A stretch of DNA of 64,000 nt, taken from NCBI RefSeq assembly GCF_011369485.1, contig NZ_VXCA01000012.1:62001-126000 (forward strand), in the 5' to 3' direction. Under the pieces are notes generated by a model. That model saw nothing but the letters and a program-made list of their open reading frames with translations, searched no databases and was not told the DNA's origin. Shown piece by piece: positions 26,361-35,784 of this stretch. Position numbers and translations under genes: made by a program. The stretch comes from Pseudomonas atagonensis. GTDB taxonomy: Bacteria > Pseudomonadota > Gammaproteobacteria > Pseudomonadales > Pseudomonadaceae. Within the stretch, counting starts at the first letter, position 1. The number at the start of each line of letters is the position of its first letter.

Positions 26361-27101
26361 ATGAGCACGAAAAAAATTCTCGTCACTGGTGCTGCGGGCC
26401 AGATCGGCAGCGCCTTCTGGGCAGCACAGGGCGATTGCGCAGACTTGCGTCTGGCGGATCTGGACATTTCCGGACTCCCGGCGTCGGCAGAGCGTATTTC
26501 TCTCGACATCACTGATCCCGCCCGATGCCTTGAAGCGTGCGAAGGCATACACACGGTCATTCACCTCGCGGCGGACCCCAATGCAGACGCGGATTTCATG
26601 ACCTCGTTGCTACCGGTGAACATTATCGGCACCTACAACATGCTCACCGCCGCCAAAGCCCAAGGCTGCAAGCGCTTCATTTTCGCGAGCAGTGCACAGG
26701 CGATTGAAGGCTATCCAAAAGATGTCCAGGTGCATGAACACATGGCCCCCAGACCCGGCAACCATTACGGCGTGAGCAAGGCGTTTGGGGAAGCGCTCGC
26801 TTCGCTGCACGCCAACGATGGGCAAATGACAACCATCGCCGTGCGCATTGCCAACGTCGCTACCTTTCAGCCGGGGGAAACCCATAGTCCTCGGGACGTG
26901 GCTGCGTTTATCAGCGTCAGGGATGTGGTCGCGCTGCTCGGCAACTGCGTCAACGCCGAGCTGAGTGGCTACCACGTTGTTCATGGTGTTTCGGATAACC
27001 GATACAAACGCCTGTCGATTGATACGACGAAAAAAGTGGTCGGGTACACGCCACTGGATGATGCGTTCAGGATTCTGGAGGGGCGTGTTCAATCTGACTG
27101 A
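26361..27101 (+). CDS. NAD-dependent extended SDR, uronate-dehydrogenase-like
   Basis: 246 residues. Rossmann motif ILVTGAAGQIGS at residues 6-17, conserved VIHLAADPNADADF, the active-site Ser region FASSAQAIEGYP, and the YGVSK catalytic Tyr-Lys pair at about 136-140. Length and the HLAADP and PGNHYGVSK segments resemble bacterial uronate dehydrogenase (Udh), which oxidises galacturonate or glucuronate to the lactone. There are no uronate genes nearby to support that substrate; other sugar epimerase-like functions remain possible. A strong terminator follows at 27117. Confidence 0.75.
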   Translation: MSTKKILVTGAAGQIGSAFWAAQGDCADLRLADLDISGLPASAERISLDITDPARCLEACEGIHTVIHLAADPNADADFMTSLLPVNIIGTYNMLTAAKAQGCKRFIFASSAQAIEGYPKDVQVHEHMAPRPGNHYGVSKAFGEALASLHANDGQMTTIAVRIANVATFQPGETHSPRDVAAFISVRDVVALLGNCVNAELSGYHVVHGVSDNRYKRLSIDTTKKVVGYTPLDDAFRILEGRVQSD

Positions 27102-27116
27102 CTGCAGATAGAAGAG

Positions 27117-27148
27117 ACTGATTTATTTTTCTGAAATAAATCAGTTTT
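27117..27148 (+). terminator. Rho-independent terminator after the SDR gene
   Basis: A 12-base stem (ACTGATTTATTT with AAATAAATCAGT), loop of five, then TTTT. AT-rich but perfectly paired; 15 bases after the stop codon. Confidence 0.75.
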
Positions 27149-27336
27149 CCTTCCTCACCGCCACCGTGTCAGTGAAAAGACCGGCTATTAGCTGCCCTCT
27201 GCGCAAATGGCTTTTAATCCAAGGACGGTGGTCAGAGTGCTACCAGCTGCCACCCCCCAACGGGACGTTTAGGGTCATCAAAAGCTGACGCTCGTCTGAA
27301 CTTTTTTAACAATACAGGCTGCCACTGAACGACCAC

Positions 27337-27873
27337 TCAGCTGATGCCTGTTTCGCTATTTGCCCGAACGTCTGCTGGCAATGGGCCGAGGAAGATCGCC
27401 TTGAGTCGATCGCGTCCGATGACGCGCGCCAGTTCAGCGATGACGCAATACATGAAGATCAATGTCACGAGTAATATCTGCACCGCCCAAAAGCGCGGCC
27501 AATTCATTGATGTCCATAACAGTGAGTTGGCGTCCATAAAGGTGGGGGCTTCCTTCCAGTAGTCGTAAAGGCGCTCCAGGTAGTGAACGACCAGCGCGAC
27601 CAAGGCGTACATCAGCGTCTTCCATGTGACATTCCAGATCAGCGGTTTTTCCGGGAAACGATTGATGAACGGCAACATGTCCGCCACCAACACGGACTTG
27701 CCGAGCACGAGGGAGGCGATCAGCACCGAGGCGGAGACAGGTAAATCAACCCCCGACCCCTTGATCATGAGAGCTCGAATGAGTGCAACAATGTGCAGGA
27801 TGATGAAAAAGAAAATGGTCGGCGGAAGTGCCTTCATGAATTCATGTTTAATCTTGAGTAGCACTGTTTTCAT
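27337..27873 (-). CDS. Hypothetical four-pass membrane protein
   Basis: 178 residues from ATG at 27873 (AAGGA seven bases before; an in-frame GTG lies at 27879). Four hydrophobic segments at about residues 18-40, 45-65, 80-100 and 128-150, with charged ends. I do not recognise a named family. The segment sequence (PTIFFFIILHIVALIRALM) and short loops suggest an integral inner-membrane protein without an obvious enzyme motif. It is divergent from the alkylsulfatase gene, separated by ~400 bases. Confidence 0.6.
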   Translation of the reverse strand: MKTVLLKIKHEFMKALPPTIFFFIILHIVALIRALMIKGSGVDLPVSASVLIASLVLGKSVLVADMLPFINRFPEKPLIWNVTWKTLMYALVALVVHYLERLYDYWKEAPTFMDANSLLWTSMNWPRFWAVQILLVTLIFMYCVIAELARVIGRDRLKAIFLGPLPADVRANSETGIS

Positions 27874-28271
27874 ATTCACGTCCTTCTCATAGGAAACGCG
27901 CTGCTCGCGTTCATTGCCAAAGCCAGCTTAGTACAACATCCACGTTCGCTCCTGATCACGCTCCAGTCGACCATGGCGGCGAATATTCGTTATCCGGGGG
28001 AGTTCTCCCCCTTGATCGGATGGCAATTGCTATGCCAGACGCTGAAATCTAACCACCCACTTTATTACTGAATATTTCTTTTCGATTATCCCTCTCATTG
28101 GTGTGGCAATACCGCTCTGGATCGCGCTCTTCCGGAAGGTGATGTTAAATAATTTTGTGCAAAATCGATAAACCTGTCCTAGGCTCCGAACTGCTAATCG
28201 AACTGCTATCTATTTCATTGAATACCTTGGAGCCTTGTATTTCCAAGGGGGATATTTTCAGGAGAAATTGC
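27874..28271. other. Intergenic region before the alkylsulfatase gene
   Basis: About 400 bases, lower in GC than the window average, between divergent genes. It contains a short GC hairpin (GGGGGA gttc TCCCCC, 27996-28011) and no reading frame with coding character. A regulated promoter is expected here, but I could not assign boxes. Confidence 0.4.
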
Positions 28272-30236
28272 ATGCGGAACCTGCATAAGCGATGCGCCGT
28301 AATAACCCTCACCTCTTTGTGTTTAACCGCTAACGTTTATGCGGCCCCCAACGCTGCTACCGACGCAACCAAGAAAGCCAATCAGGCCGTTGCGGACTAC
28401 CTTCCCTTCGCCAACAAGCAGGACTTCGAAGACGCTAAAAACGGCTTTATCGCCGACCTGCCCAGCCCCGTGATCAAGGGCGAAACAGGCAATACCGTTA
28501 TCGACCTTTCGCAGTACGACTTCCTGAAGAAGGAGGGCCCGACTCCAGATACCGTTAACCCTAGTTTGTGGCGCCAATCGCAGATTATGGCTGGTCGTGG
28601 TCTGTTTAAAGTGGTGGACGGCATCTACCAGGTTCGCAACATCGACTTGGCAAACGTCACCTTCGTGCGCGGGAAGACCGGCTGGATCGTCATCGATCCG
28701 CTGACCTCTACAGAGACCGCGAAGGCTGCACTGGCGTTGGTCAATGAAAAAGTCGAGAAACTGCCCGTCACAGCGGTGATCTTCACGCACTCACACGTCG
28801 ACCACTTTGCCGGCTTGCGTGCAATCGTCGACGAGAAGGATGTGAAAGCCGGCAAAGTACCGGTAATTGCTCCTGAAGGTTTCATGGAGGAAGCCGTCAG
28901 TGAAAACGTGTTCGCCGGCACTGCGATGAGCCGCCGTGCCTCTTACATGTATGGCAACCTGCTGCCGAAGAACCCTCAAGGCAACGTCGGCGGAGGGCTG
29001 GGCCTGACAACCGCAGCGGGGACTATCACGCTGTTCGAGCCGACCAAGCTGATCAGCAAGACGGGTGAGAAGCTTACAGTTGACGGTATCGACATTGAGT
29101 TCCAAATGGCGCCCGGCACCGAAGCCCCCGCTGAAATGCTGTTCTACTTTCCGCAATTCAAGGTGCTGGACCTGGCAGAGGATGGCAACCACACCCTGCA
29201 CAACATCCTGACGCTGCGTGGTGCCAAAGTGCGCAGTGCGAAAAAATGGGCAGATACGCTGTCTGAAACCATCGCCATGTGGGGCGACAAGGCTGAAGTT
29301 TCCATGGGCAGCCACCACTGGCCGCAATGGGGCAAGGAGCGGGTTGTCGAGCACCTGGGCAAACAACGCGACCTGTATAAATACATCAATGATCAGACCC
29401 TGCGTATGGCCAACGAGGGCATGACCATGCATGAGATCGCCGAGAAGTTTGTACTGCCCGATAGCTTGGCCAAGGAGTTCTACAACCGAGGCTACTACGG
29501 CGACCTCAAGCACAACGTCCGCGCAACCTATCAACTCTACCTGGGTTTCTGGGACGGCAATCCGGCGACATTCAACCCGCTGCCACCGGTGGACGAAGCG
29601 AAGAAATTCGTTGAAATGGTCGGTGCCGATAAAATGCTCGAAACGGCCAAACAAGCCTATGACAAAGGTGATTATCGCTGGTCAGCCACGGTCAGTAACA
29701 AGGTCGTTTTCGCTGATCCCGAGAACAAGAAAGCGCGAGAGCTGGAAGCCGATGCCTTGGAGCAGATGGGTTATCAAGCCGAGTCCGGCCCGGCCCGGAA
29801 CTTCTACCTGTCAGGTGCCCAGGAGTTACGCGGCGGCGTGAAGAAAATGGCCACGCCGAACACCAGCTCGCCGGACATTATCCGCGGCATGACCACCCAG
29901 ATGTTCCTCGACTTCCTGGCCATTCACCTGAACGGACCAAACGTTGCGGACAAGAGCTTTACGTACAACCTGGAGTTTCCTGATACCAAAGAGAAGTACC
30001 TGTTGACGGTGAAAAATGGCGTCATGAACTATGCGTTGAACCAGCATGATGACAAGGCAGACGGCAGCGTCTCGCTCAATCGCAGCACCCTTGACGATAT
30101 CGCCTTGGGCAAACTGAAGCTGGGCAACCTCTCCGAAAGCGGTGAAGTGAAAATCGAAGGCGACAAGGATAAGTTCAAGAGCCTGTTGGCCTACTTCGAC
30201 AAGTTCGATTTCTGGTTCACCATCGCCGAGCCTTAG
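28272..30236 (+). CDS. sdsA: Secreted SdsA-type alkylsulfatase (SDS hydrolase)
   Basis: 654 residues from the ATG preceded by AGGAGA; signal peptide to about NVYAAP. The metallo-beta-lactamase zinc motif THSHVDHFAG lies at about residues 171-180, where P. aeruginosa SdsA1 (about 658 aa) has its HxHxDH. The second-shell histidine loop HTLHN and GSHHWPQWG follow. The alpha-helical dimerisation region and a C-terminal SCP2-like domain (from about LSGAQELRGG to the end) complete the SdsA1 order. It cleaves primary alkyl sulfates such as dodecyl sulfate to alcohol and sulfate, giving sulfur and carbon. A LysR-type SdsB regulator, often adjacent, is not here. Confidence 0.9.
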   Translation: MRNLHKRCAVITLTSLCLTANVYAAPNAATDATKKANQAVADYLPFANKQDFEDAKNGFIADLPSPVIKGETGNTVIDLSQYDFLKKEGPTPDTVNPSLWRQSQIMAGRGLFKVVDGIYQVRNIDLANVTFVRGKTGWIVIDPLTSTETAKAALALVNEKVEKLPVTAVIFTHSHVDHFAGLRAIVDEKDVKAGKVPVIAPEGFMEEAVSENVFAGTAMSRRASYMYGNLLPKNPQGNVGGGLGLTTAAGTITLFEPTKLISKTGEKLTVDGIDIEFQMAPGTEAPAEMLFYFPQFKVLDLAEDGNHTLHNILTLRGAKVRSAKKWADTLSETIAMWGDKAEVSMGSHHWPQWGKERVVEHLGKQRDLYKYINDQTLRMANEGMTMHEIAEKFVLPDSLAKEFYNRGYYGDLKHNVRATYQLYLGFWDGNPATFNPLPPVDEAKKFVEMVGADKMLETAKQAYDKGDYRWSATVSNKVVFADPENKKARELEADALEQMGYQAESGPARNFYLSGAQELRGGVKKMATPNTSSPDIIRGMTTQMFLDFLAIHLNGPNVADKSFTYNLEFPDTKEKYLLTVKNGVMNYALNQHDDKADGSVSLNRSTLDDIALGKLKLGNLSESGEVKIEGDKDKFKSLLAYFDKFDFWFTIAEP

Positions 30237-30324
30237 TCGTTTCGTTTCTCCAATCCAGCGCAGCGCCCCGCAAGAGGGCGTTGCGTACTACGCGTTTACG
30301 TAAATGACCATTAAGGAGCGGTAC

Positions 30325-30996
30325 ATGAAACTGACCAATATTGTGGGCTCGCTAATGATTGCCTCCCTGGCTATTACGGGTTGTTCCAGCAAGACCGTAC
30401 AGCCTGACGAGTATTCCGGATTTCTTAAAGATTACAGTCGCTTGAAAGAGGAGAAAACGCCTTCCGGTGCACCGGTAATGCGTTGGATCGACCCTAAACT
30501 TGATTTGACTAAATACACCAGCTTTTACGTTGAACCGAGCCAGTTGTACCCGAAACCGCAACCCACGGAGAAAATCCCTCAAAGCACGTTGACGGGGATC
30601 ACCAGCTACTACGATCAGGCGCTCAAGCGTGAGTTTGGCAAGTCATTGCCGTTGGCGACTTCACCAAGCCCAACCTCAATCATCATTCGCCCGGCTATTA
30701 CTGCAGTTAGCAGCAAAACCGAAGGTCTGCATTTCTATGAAGTGATCCCGATTGCATTGGTCGCAGCCGCCGTGAGTACAGCGACAGGTATACGAGACCA
30801 GGAAACCGATTTGGCAACCGAGGCAGTATTTCTCGACGGTTCCACTAATCAAGTCCTGGCCCAGGTAGTGCGTAAAGGCACGGGGGAGTCGCTGGAGAAC
30901 GACAGCCAGGTAATGAAGGCAACGGACGTTAAAAAAGTGCTCGACAGCTGGGCCAGCGAAATGAGTCAGACCTACCAAAGCCTTAAGCACAAGTAG
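30325..30996 (+). CDS. DUF3313 lipoprotein
   Basis: 223 residues, start ATG behind AAGGAG. Lipobox LAITGC at the end of the signal peptide, followed by SSKTVQPDEYSGFLKDYSRLKE, the start of the DUF3313 family, and RPAITAVSSKTEGLHFYEVIPIA in the core. The family is of unknown function and anchored to the outer membrane by lipid. It lies 88 bases behind the alkylsulfatase gene with its own ribosome site and ends at a good terminator, so it may share that transcript. Confidence 0.83.
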   Translation: MKLTNIVGSLMIASLAITGCSSKTVQPDEYSGFLKDYSRLKEEKTPSGAPVMRWIDPKLDLTKYTSFYVEPSQLYPKPQPTEKIPQSTLTGITSYYDQALKREFGKSLPLATSPSPTSIIIRPAITAVSSKTEGLHFYEVIPIALVAAAVSTATGIRDQETDLATEAVFLDGSTNQVLAQVVRKGTGESLENDSQVMKATDVKKVLDSWASEMSQTYQSLKHK

Positions 30997-31017
30997 TTCG
31001 TTTGCTGGAGGAGCGAC

Positions 31018-31048
31018 GGGCGGCCATGGTGAATGGTCGCCCATTTTT
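31018..31048 (+). terminator. Rho-independent terminator after the DUF3313 gene
   Basis: Stem GGGCGGCCAT with ATGGTCGCCC (one G-U pair), loop of five, then ATTTTT. About 20 bases after the stop. Confidence 0.8.
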
Positions 31049-31079
31049 AAGCTCGGCGTGATGACGGTAAAAAAGCGGC

Positions 31080-32645
31080 ATGAAAAAAAAACGGTTGGCA
31101 TTATTAACGTTCTGCTTACTTTTTTTGGTCGTCATTTGTCCATTGGGTGTAAGCCTGTATATCTCCCATGTGCGCGCGCAAAAACTGTTGAGTGATGACG
31201 TGCTGGAGTTCGCCTCGCGCACGCTGATGCGCGCAGAGCGAGTTTTAATGCAGGCTAATCAAGCGCTAGGAGAGATAGAAAAGTCCCCTGAAGAAGGTTG
31301 CAGCCCAGACCATTTGAGATCACTGCGTCGTATTTCCTTTACCTATGGGTACGTGCAGGAAGTCCTTTACCTGGAAGGACAAAAAGTCCGCTGTTCTTCG
31401 ATGCGAGATATTGTCAACGAGATCGTGTTGCCCGAACCTGACTCAATTGGGCCGAGAGGCTTATCCGTCTGGTATCAAGCTGAAAATGATCTGGGTATCA
31501 ACCAGATCATGATCGACCTGCGACTAGGGCATCACGCGGTCGTTATCGATCCGGCTTCCTTCGTTGATATCGTTCCGCTGGGCGATCTGATTAAGCTTGG
31601 GGTGATCGACCTCAGCACTCATAAAGTTATTTCCTCATGGCCCGGCGCTGATAGCGCGGCATTGAGCAACGCCTCCAAGAAGGATCAAGAGTCGTTCGTG
31701 GAAAACGACAGATTTTTCGCCATACAGCGATCTGAAAATTTTCCAATCGCGGTGGTTGCTTACTCCCCCCTGGAGCAGCTCAATATTGCTTGGCAACGCC
31801 AGTTATTCATCTGGATGCCCTTCGGGGTACTCGTCAGTGGGTTGGGAGCCACGTTGCTACTAAAACTACTGCACCAGCATTTATCCCCCCGCCGCCAGCT
31901 GCAAGAGGCACTGCGTCTGCGTCAGTTTCAGGTGCATTACCAACCGATCATCGACTTGTCGAATAACCGTTGTGTAGGTGCAGAGGCGTTGATGCGCTGG
32001 CAATTGCCGGATGGCCAATATGTCTCTCCTGATATATTCATTCCAATGGCGGAATCGTTCGGACTGATACAGGCGCTCACGGATCAACTAATCGAGCGAG
32101 TATTCAACGACATGGGCGCGTTTTTGGCGGGCCATCCCGACGTGCATATTTCCATCAATTTATCGGCGCCAGACATGCAAAGCCTGAGGGTCTTCAAGTT
32201 ACTGGAGCAGTATTTGACTCGCTTTGGTGTCTCGGCCAAACAACTTTGTATAGAGGCCACAGAGCGCGGGTTTATAGACGCAGAACTGACCAAACCGGTG
32301 ATCAATACCTTCCATCATGCAGGCCATCCGGTTCATATCGATGATTTTGGTACCGGCTATTCAAGTCTTTCTTATCTTGAATTTCTGAAAATCGACGCCA
32401 TCAAAATAGATAAATCTTTTGTGGATACACTCGCCACCGAGGCTGCCGCTTCAAAAGTTGCCCAGCACATTATCGAGATGTCCCATAGTCTCGGGTTGTA
32501 CATGATTGCCGAAGGCATTGAGAACCCAGCTCAAGCCGATTATTTGCGCAGTCGAGGCGTGCAGTATGGTCAAGGCTGGCTGTTTTACCGCGCCATGCCA
32601 TCCGGCGAGTTCTTGAACTTGATGAGCAGTGCCCAGGCGGAATAA
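31080..32645 (+). CDS. CSS-motif EAL phosphodiesterase
   Basis: 521 residues. TM1 at about 8-28, then a periplasmic domain containing the CSS motif at about residue 105 (KVRCSSMRD) and a second periplasmic cysteine earlier (EEGCSPDH), TM2 at about 240-262, and a cytoplasmic EAL domain at about 280-515 with intact EALMRW, DDFGTGYSSLSYL and IAEGIENPAQ. The class (PdeB/C/N of E. coli) degrades c-di-GMP, and its activity is held by a periplasmic disulfide at the CSS cysteine and regulated by the Dsb system and proteolysis. Codon use is noticeably more AT-rich than in the flanking genes. Only a weak ribosome site is visible. Confidence 0.9.
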   Translation: MKKKRLALLTFCLLFLVVICPLGVSLYISHVRAQKLLSDDVLEFASRTLMRAERVLMQANQALGEIEKSPEEGCSPDHLRSLRRISFTYGYVQEVLYLEGQKVRCSSMRDIVNEIVLPEPDSIGPRGLSVWYQAENDLGINQIMIDLRLGHHAVVIDPASFVDIVPLGDLIKLGVIDLSTHKVISSWPGADSAALSNASKKDQESFVENDRFFAIQRSENFPIAVVAYSPLEQLNIAWQRQLFIWMPFGVLVSGLGATLLLKLLHQHLSPRRQLQEALRLRQFQVHYQPIIDLSNNRCVGAEALMRWQLPDGQYVSPDIFIPMAESFGLIQALTDQLIERVFNDMGAFLAGHPDVHISINLSAPDMQSLRVFKLLEQYLTRFGVSAKQLCIEATERGFIDAELTKPVINTFHHAGHPVHIDDFGTGYSSLSYLEFLKIDAIKIDKSFVDTLATEAAASKVAQHIIEMSHSLGLYMIAEGIENPAQADYLRSRGVQYGQGWLFYRAMPSGEFLNLMSSAQAE

Positions 32646-32712
32646 GCGTTGCGCTAATACCTCTATTCCGATTTGCTTTGCCATTCTCTGTTGAATCAAG
32701 CATTGGCTGAAT

Positions 32713-32733
32713 AACCGCCGAATAGCGGTTTTT
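32713..32733 (+). terminator. Terminator after the CSS-EAL gene
   Basis: AACCGC cgaata GCGGTT followed by TTT; short six-base stem, about 70 bases after the stop. Confidence 0.55.
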
Positions 32734-32943
32734 GGCCGTTTTCTACCGCTCCTGACTCTCAGCTATCGACAAGAAACTCGCCGTCAAGAGACGATCTCTT
32801 TTTTGTCGCATTGGCAGAAAATGAGGTCGTTGGCACCGTTCTCGCGCAAATGGGGAGGGGACGTTATTGCCCCTTCCGTCGCTTGCACTGAACGCTGGCC
32901 AATCCACTCGCTCTATCGCAGACACCGTCCCGAGAGTAGTCCG

Positions 32944-33144
32944 ATGTTCGAGCAGCGAAAGAAAGAGGCACTGGCCGAGTGGCGCAAACTGGCGACGCAG
33001 GCCCAATTGCGCATGGACGCGGAAGAACAATATGACGAGTTGCTCAAGGCCGCCGATGACATGGAGCTGCAAGGGTTGATCACCGGTGCCGAGTGGCGCC
33101 AGTTGGTGCGCGACGCGGGCAGTGTTTTTACCCGGCCGACTTAA
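32944..33144 (+). CDS. Small charged protein, unknown function
   Basis: 66 residues, MFEQRKKEALAEW to VFTRPT, start chosen because upstream in-frame codons back to 32803 are not gene-like. Entirely helical and rich in Glu, Lys, Arg and Gln, with an amphipathic heptad pattern (AEWRKLATQAQLRMDAEEQY). No signal peptide. I do not recognise a named family; codon use is typical of the genome, so it is likely a real gene. It converges with the CHASE4-GGDEF-EAL gene 18 bases away. Confidence 0.6.
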   Translation: MFEQRKKEALAEWRKLATQAQLRMDAEEQYDELLKAADDMELQGLITGAEWRQLVRDAGSVFTRPT

Positions 33145-33162
33145 GCCAGGCATCTTTTCCTT

Positions 33163-35784
33163 TCAACTTACCCGACCTTTCTTGCGCGCCGATTGATCGG
33201 ATCGGGCGTGCCGCGACGTCTTCAGCAGTTGCGCAAAAACCTCTTTGTCGACCGGGCGGCTCATGAAGTAACCCTGAACCTCGTTGCACTGATCCTTGCC
33301 AAGAATCGCCAGTTGCTCTTCGGTCTCGACGCCTTCCGCTGTCACCGTCAGGCCCATGGCTTTGCCCAGTCCGATGATCGCCTGAACCACCGCGCGGTCA
33401 TTGGTGCCGCTGCTGATGGAAGCGATGAAGCGTTTGTCGATCTTGATGCCGTCGAAGGGGTACGCGCGCAAGTAACCAAGTGACGAATAGCCAGTGCCGA
33501 AATCGTCCATGTTCAATCGCACGCCCAGTTCCTTGAGGGCGTTCATGCTGGTCAGCGCACCGTCGGTGTCGACGAGCATGACGTTCTCGGTGATCTCCAG
33601 TTCCAGGCGACTGGCGGGAAAACGAGTCTGTACCAGCACCTCGCGCACGTCATCGACGACATTGCTGAGGGCGAATTGCGCAGGTGACAGGTTGACCGAC
33701 AGGAGTATGTCGTCGGGCCAGGTCAGCGCCGTCTCGCAGGCTTCGCGCAAGACCCAGCGGCCGAGCGGGACGATCAGATCGGACTGTTCGGCGAGGCCGA
33801 TGAACAGGTCCGGCCCCAGCAGTCCTTGAGTCGGATGTTGCCAGCGCACCAGCGCTTCAACCGAAACGATATGTTTGCCATCGACCTTGTAGCGGGGCTG
33901 GTAGTGCAAGACGAATTCGTTGTTTTGCAGAGCCGAGCGCAGGTCGATTTCCATTTGCCGCCGCGCCTGAATCTGGTCGCTCATGTGCGCTTCAAAATAA
34001 CTCCAGGTGTTCTTGCCCTCAGACTTGGCCTGATACAGCGCGATGTCGGCGCAGCGAATCAGTTCGCCGGGCACAAAGCCTTGCTGGCGGCTGAGAGCGA
34101 TGCCCATGCTCGCACCAATGTGCAGCGGATGGTGCTCGAAAATCACCGGCTGATGCAGGCTGTCAACCAGACGCTGGCAGAACTTGTCGACTTCGTGGCG
34201 ACTGTCCATGCCGTTGAGCACCACCACAAATTCGTCACCGCCCAAGCGCGCAACAATGTCGTGTTCGCGGGTGCATTCGCGCAGGCGACTGGCGACTTCC
34301 TGCAGCACGGCGTCGCCGGCCGGGTGGCCGAGGGAGTCGTTGATCGGTTTGAAATTGTCCAGATCAATCACCAGCAACGACAGGGGCGGCGCGTGTTCCT
34401 TGAGGGCCAGCGCATCATCCAGATAACGCGCCAGTTGATTGCGATTGGGCAGGCCGGTGAGGGCGTCGTGCATCGACAGGTGCTGAATCTGGGCGTGCGC
34501 CGCGACCTCATCGGTGATGTCGCTGGCGGTGCCGCGATACCCCGTCACCGCGCCTTTATCGATGATCGGCCGCGCCGAGAGCCGGCAATGCCGTTGCTCG
34601 CCGGCATGATCGCGATAGGTGCAGCGCAAGTCGCTGGCATTGCTTTGTTCAGGCAGCTTCTTCAGCCACAGGTCCAGCGGCGTGGTATCGCAGACCAACA
34701 GTTGCTCGATGTCGCGGCCCCGCCATTGCGCGTCGCCGTACCCGGTGACTTCGCTGAAACGCGCGGAAAGGTAGGTCAGGCGCAGGTCGTGGTCGATTTC
34801 CCAGATCCAGTCAGACGCGGCTTCGGCCACCGCACGAAAACGTTCTTCACTGGCTTCCAGCGCCTGATTGGCCGTCTCGAGTGCCTGATTGGCGGCTTGC
34901 AGGGTGCTGAAACTGTCGTCGACGTAGCGTGACGAACGCAATGCATGGCGAAAGAAGTACGCGGTCAGCAACATCAGCACCACCAGAGTTGCGCCGAGTG
35001 TTGGCAGCAACGTGCCCAACAATTGCTGGCCGGGCCTTTCCAGATCGGCGATCAGGCTGTAACCGGTGTTTTCCAGCGGCACCCGCGGTTGTCCCTTGCT
35101 GATGGTTTGATCCTGGGCCAGCGCCAGACCATGCAAACCGTAGGCGCTGCCGATCTGCAGCAGTTTGCTCGGTGTGAGTTTGTCGACGAACACCAGCACT
35201 GACGTCTGTTTCGGGTCACCCAGCGGGCGTTCATCGTTGGGCAGAATCGCCGCCGCCGTGACCAGTGCCGGCCAGCCCTCAAACAATGAGTATGCACTGA
35301 CGGGGAGGGTGAGGTCGCTTTGGCTCTGCACCTGTTCGATCAGGCTGGAGGCAGCCAGCTCAAGGTACGCGGAGACGTCGGCGTCGACCTTTTGCCCGTC
35401 GATCACGGCGTATTTGGTGCGCTGCCGGTCGAGGACGAAAACGCCGTCATAACCGTCAGTGGTGAACAGGGTCTTGCCCAGATTCTGCTCGGTGTACGCC
35501 CAATCGATGTCGACCTTCGCATGCAGGCGCTCGTACGCGGTAGTCCAGTCGGCGTAACTGGTGATGTAGCTTTTTGAGGCGGCGATGCGGTTATCCAGCG
35601 CACGCGCGGCGTAGAACTGCGTTCTGTTGACGTCCTCGCTGTCCAGATGCGCAGCAATCCCCAACAACGCCGCACTGGCGGCCAACACGCCAACGATAAA
35701 CAGCGCACCGACGGCAAGCGCCAACCGGCGAGTGACGGCTCTTTGCAACGGCGGAACAGGCACAGCGGGGGTGGCAATGTCCAT
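33163..35784 (-). CDS. CHASE4-PAS-GGDEF-EAL membrane sensor
   Basis: 873 residues from ATG at 35784 (AAGGA upstream; an in-frame start ten codons earlier exists). TM1 at about 18-42, periplasmic CHASE4 domain at about 50-230 (SYADWTTAYERLHA, YAVIDGQ), TM2 at about 245-270, short coil, PAS at about 310-420 (SDWIWEIDHDLRLTYLS), GGDEF domain with intact RLGGDEF at about residue 515, and EAL domain with intact EALVRWQHP, MDDFGTGYSSLGYL and AEGVETEEQL. Related architectures are MorA/BipA-like dual proteins. Which activity dominates cannot be read. It is monocistronic by position. Confidence 0.9.
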   Translation of the reverse strand: MDIATPAVPVPPLQRAVTRRLALAVGALFIVGVLAASAALLGIAAHLDSEDVNRTQFYAARALDNRIAASKSYITSYADWTTAYERLHAKVDIDWAYTEQNLGKTLFTTDGYDGVFVLDRQRTKYAVIDGQKVDADVSAYLELAASSLIEQVQSQSDLTLPVSAYSLFEGWPALVTAAAILPNDERPLGDPKQTSVLVFVDKLTPSKLLQIGSAYGLHGLALAQDQTISKGQPRVPLENTGYSLIADLERPGQQLLGTLLPTLGATLVVLMLLTAYFFRHALRSSRYVDDSFSTLQAANQALETANQALEASEERFRAVAEAASDWIWEIDHDLRLTYLSARFSEVTGYGDAQWRGRDIEQLLVCDTTPLDLWLKKLPEQSNASDLRCTYRDHAGEQRHCRLSARPIIDKGAVTGYRGTASDITDEVAAHAQIQHLSMHDALTGLPNRNQLARYLDDALALKEHAPPLSLLVIDLDNFKPINDSLGHPAGDAVLQEVASRLRECTREHDIVARLGGDEFVVVLNGMDSRHEVDKFCQRLVDSLHQPVIFEHHPLHIGASMGIALSRQQGFVPGELIRCADIALYQAKSEGKNTWSYFEAHMSDQIQARRQMEIDLRSALQNNEFVLHYQPRYKVDGKHIVSVEALVRWQHPTQGLLGPDLFIGLAEQSDLIVPLGRWVLREACETALTWPDDILLSVNLSPAQFALSNVVDDVREVLVQTRFPASRLELEITENVMLVDTDGALTSMNALKELGVRLNMDDFGTGYSSLGYLRAYPFDGIKIDKRFIASISSGTNDRAVVQAIIGLGKAMGLTVTAEGVETEEQLAILGKDQCNEVQGYFMSRPVDKEVFAQLLKTSRHARSDQSARKKGRVS

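Noticed and set aside
30261-30290. Hairpin between the alkylsulfatase and DUF3313 genes
   Set aside because: GCAGCGCCC/GGGCGTTGC pairs but there is no T-run, and the next gene is close; read-through is as likely.
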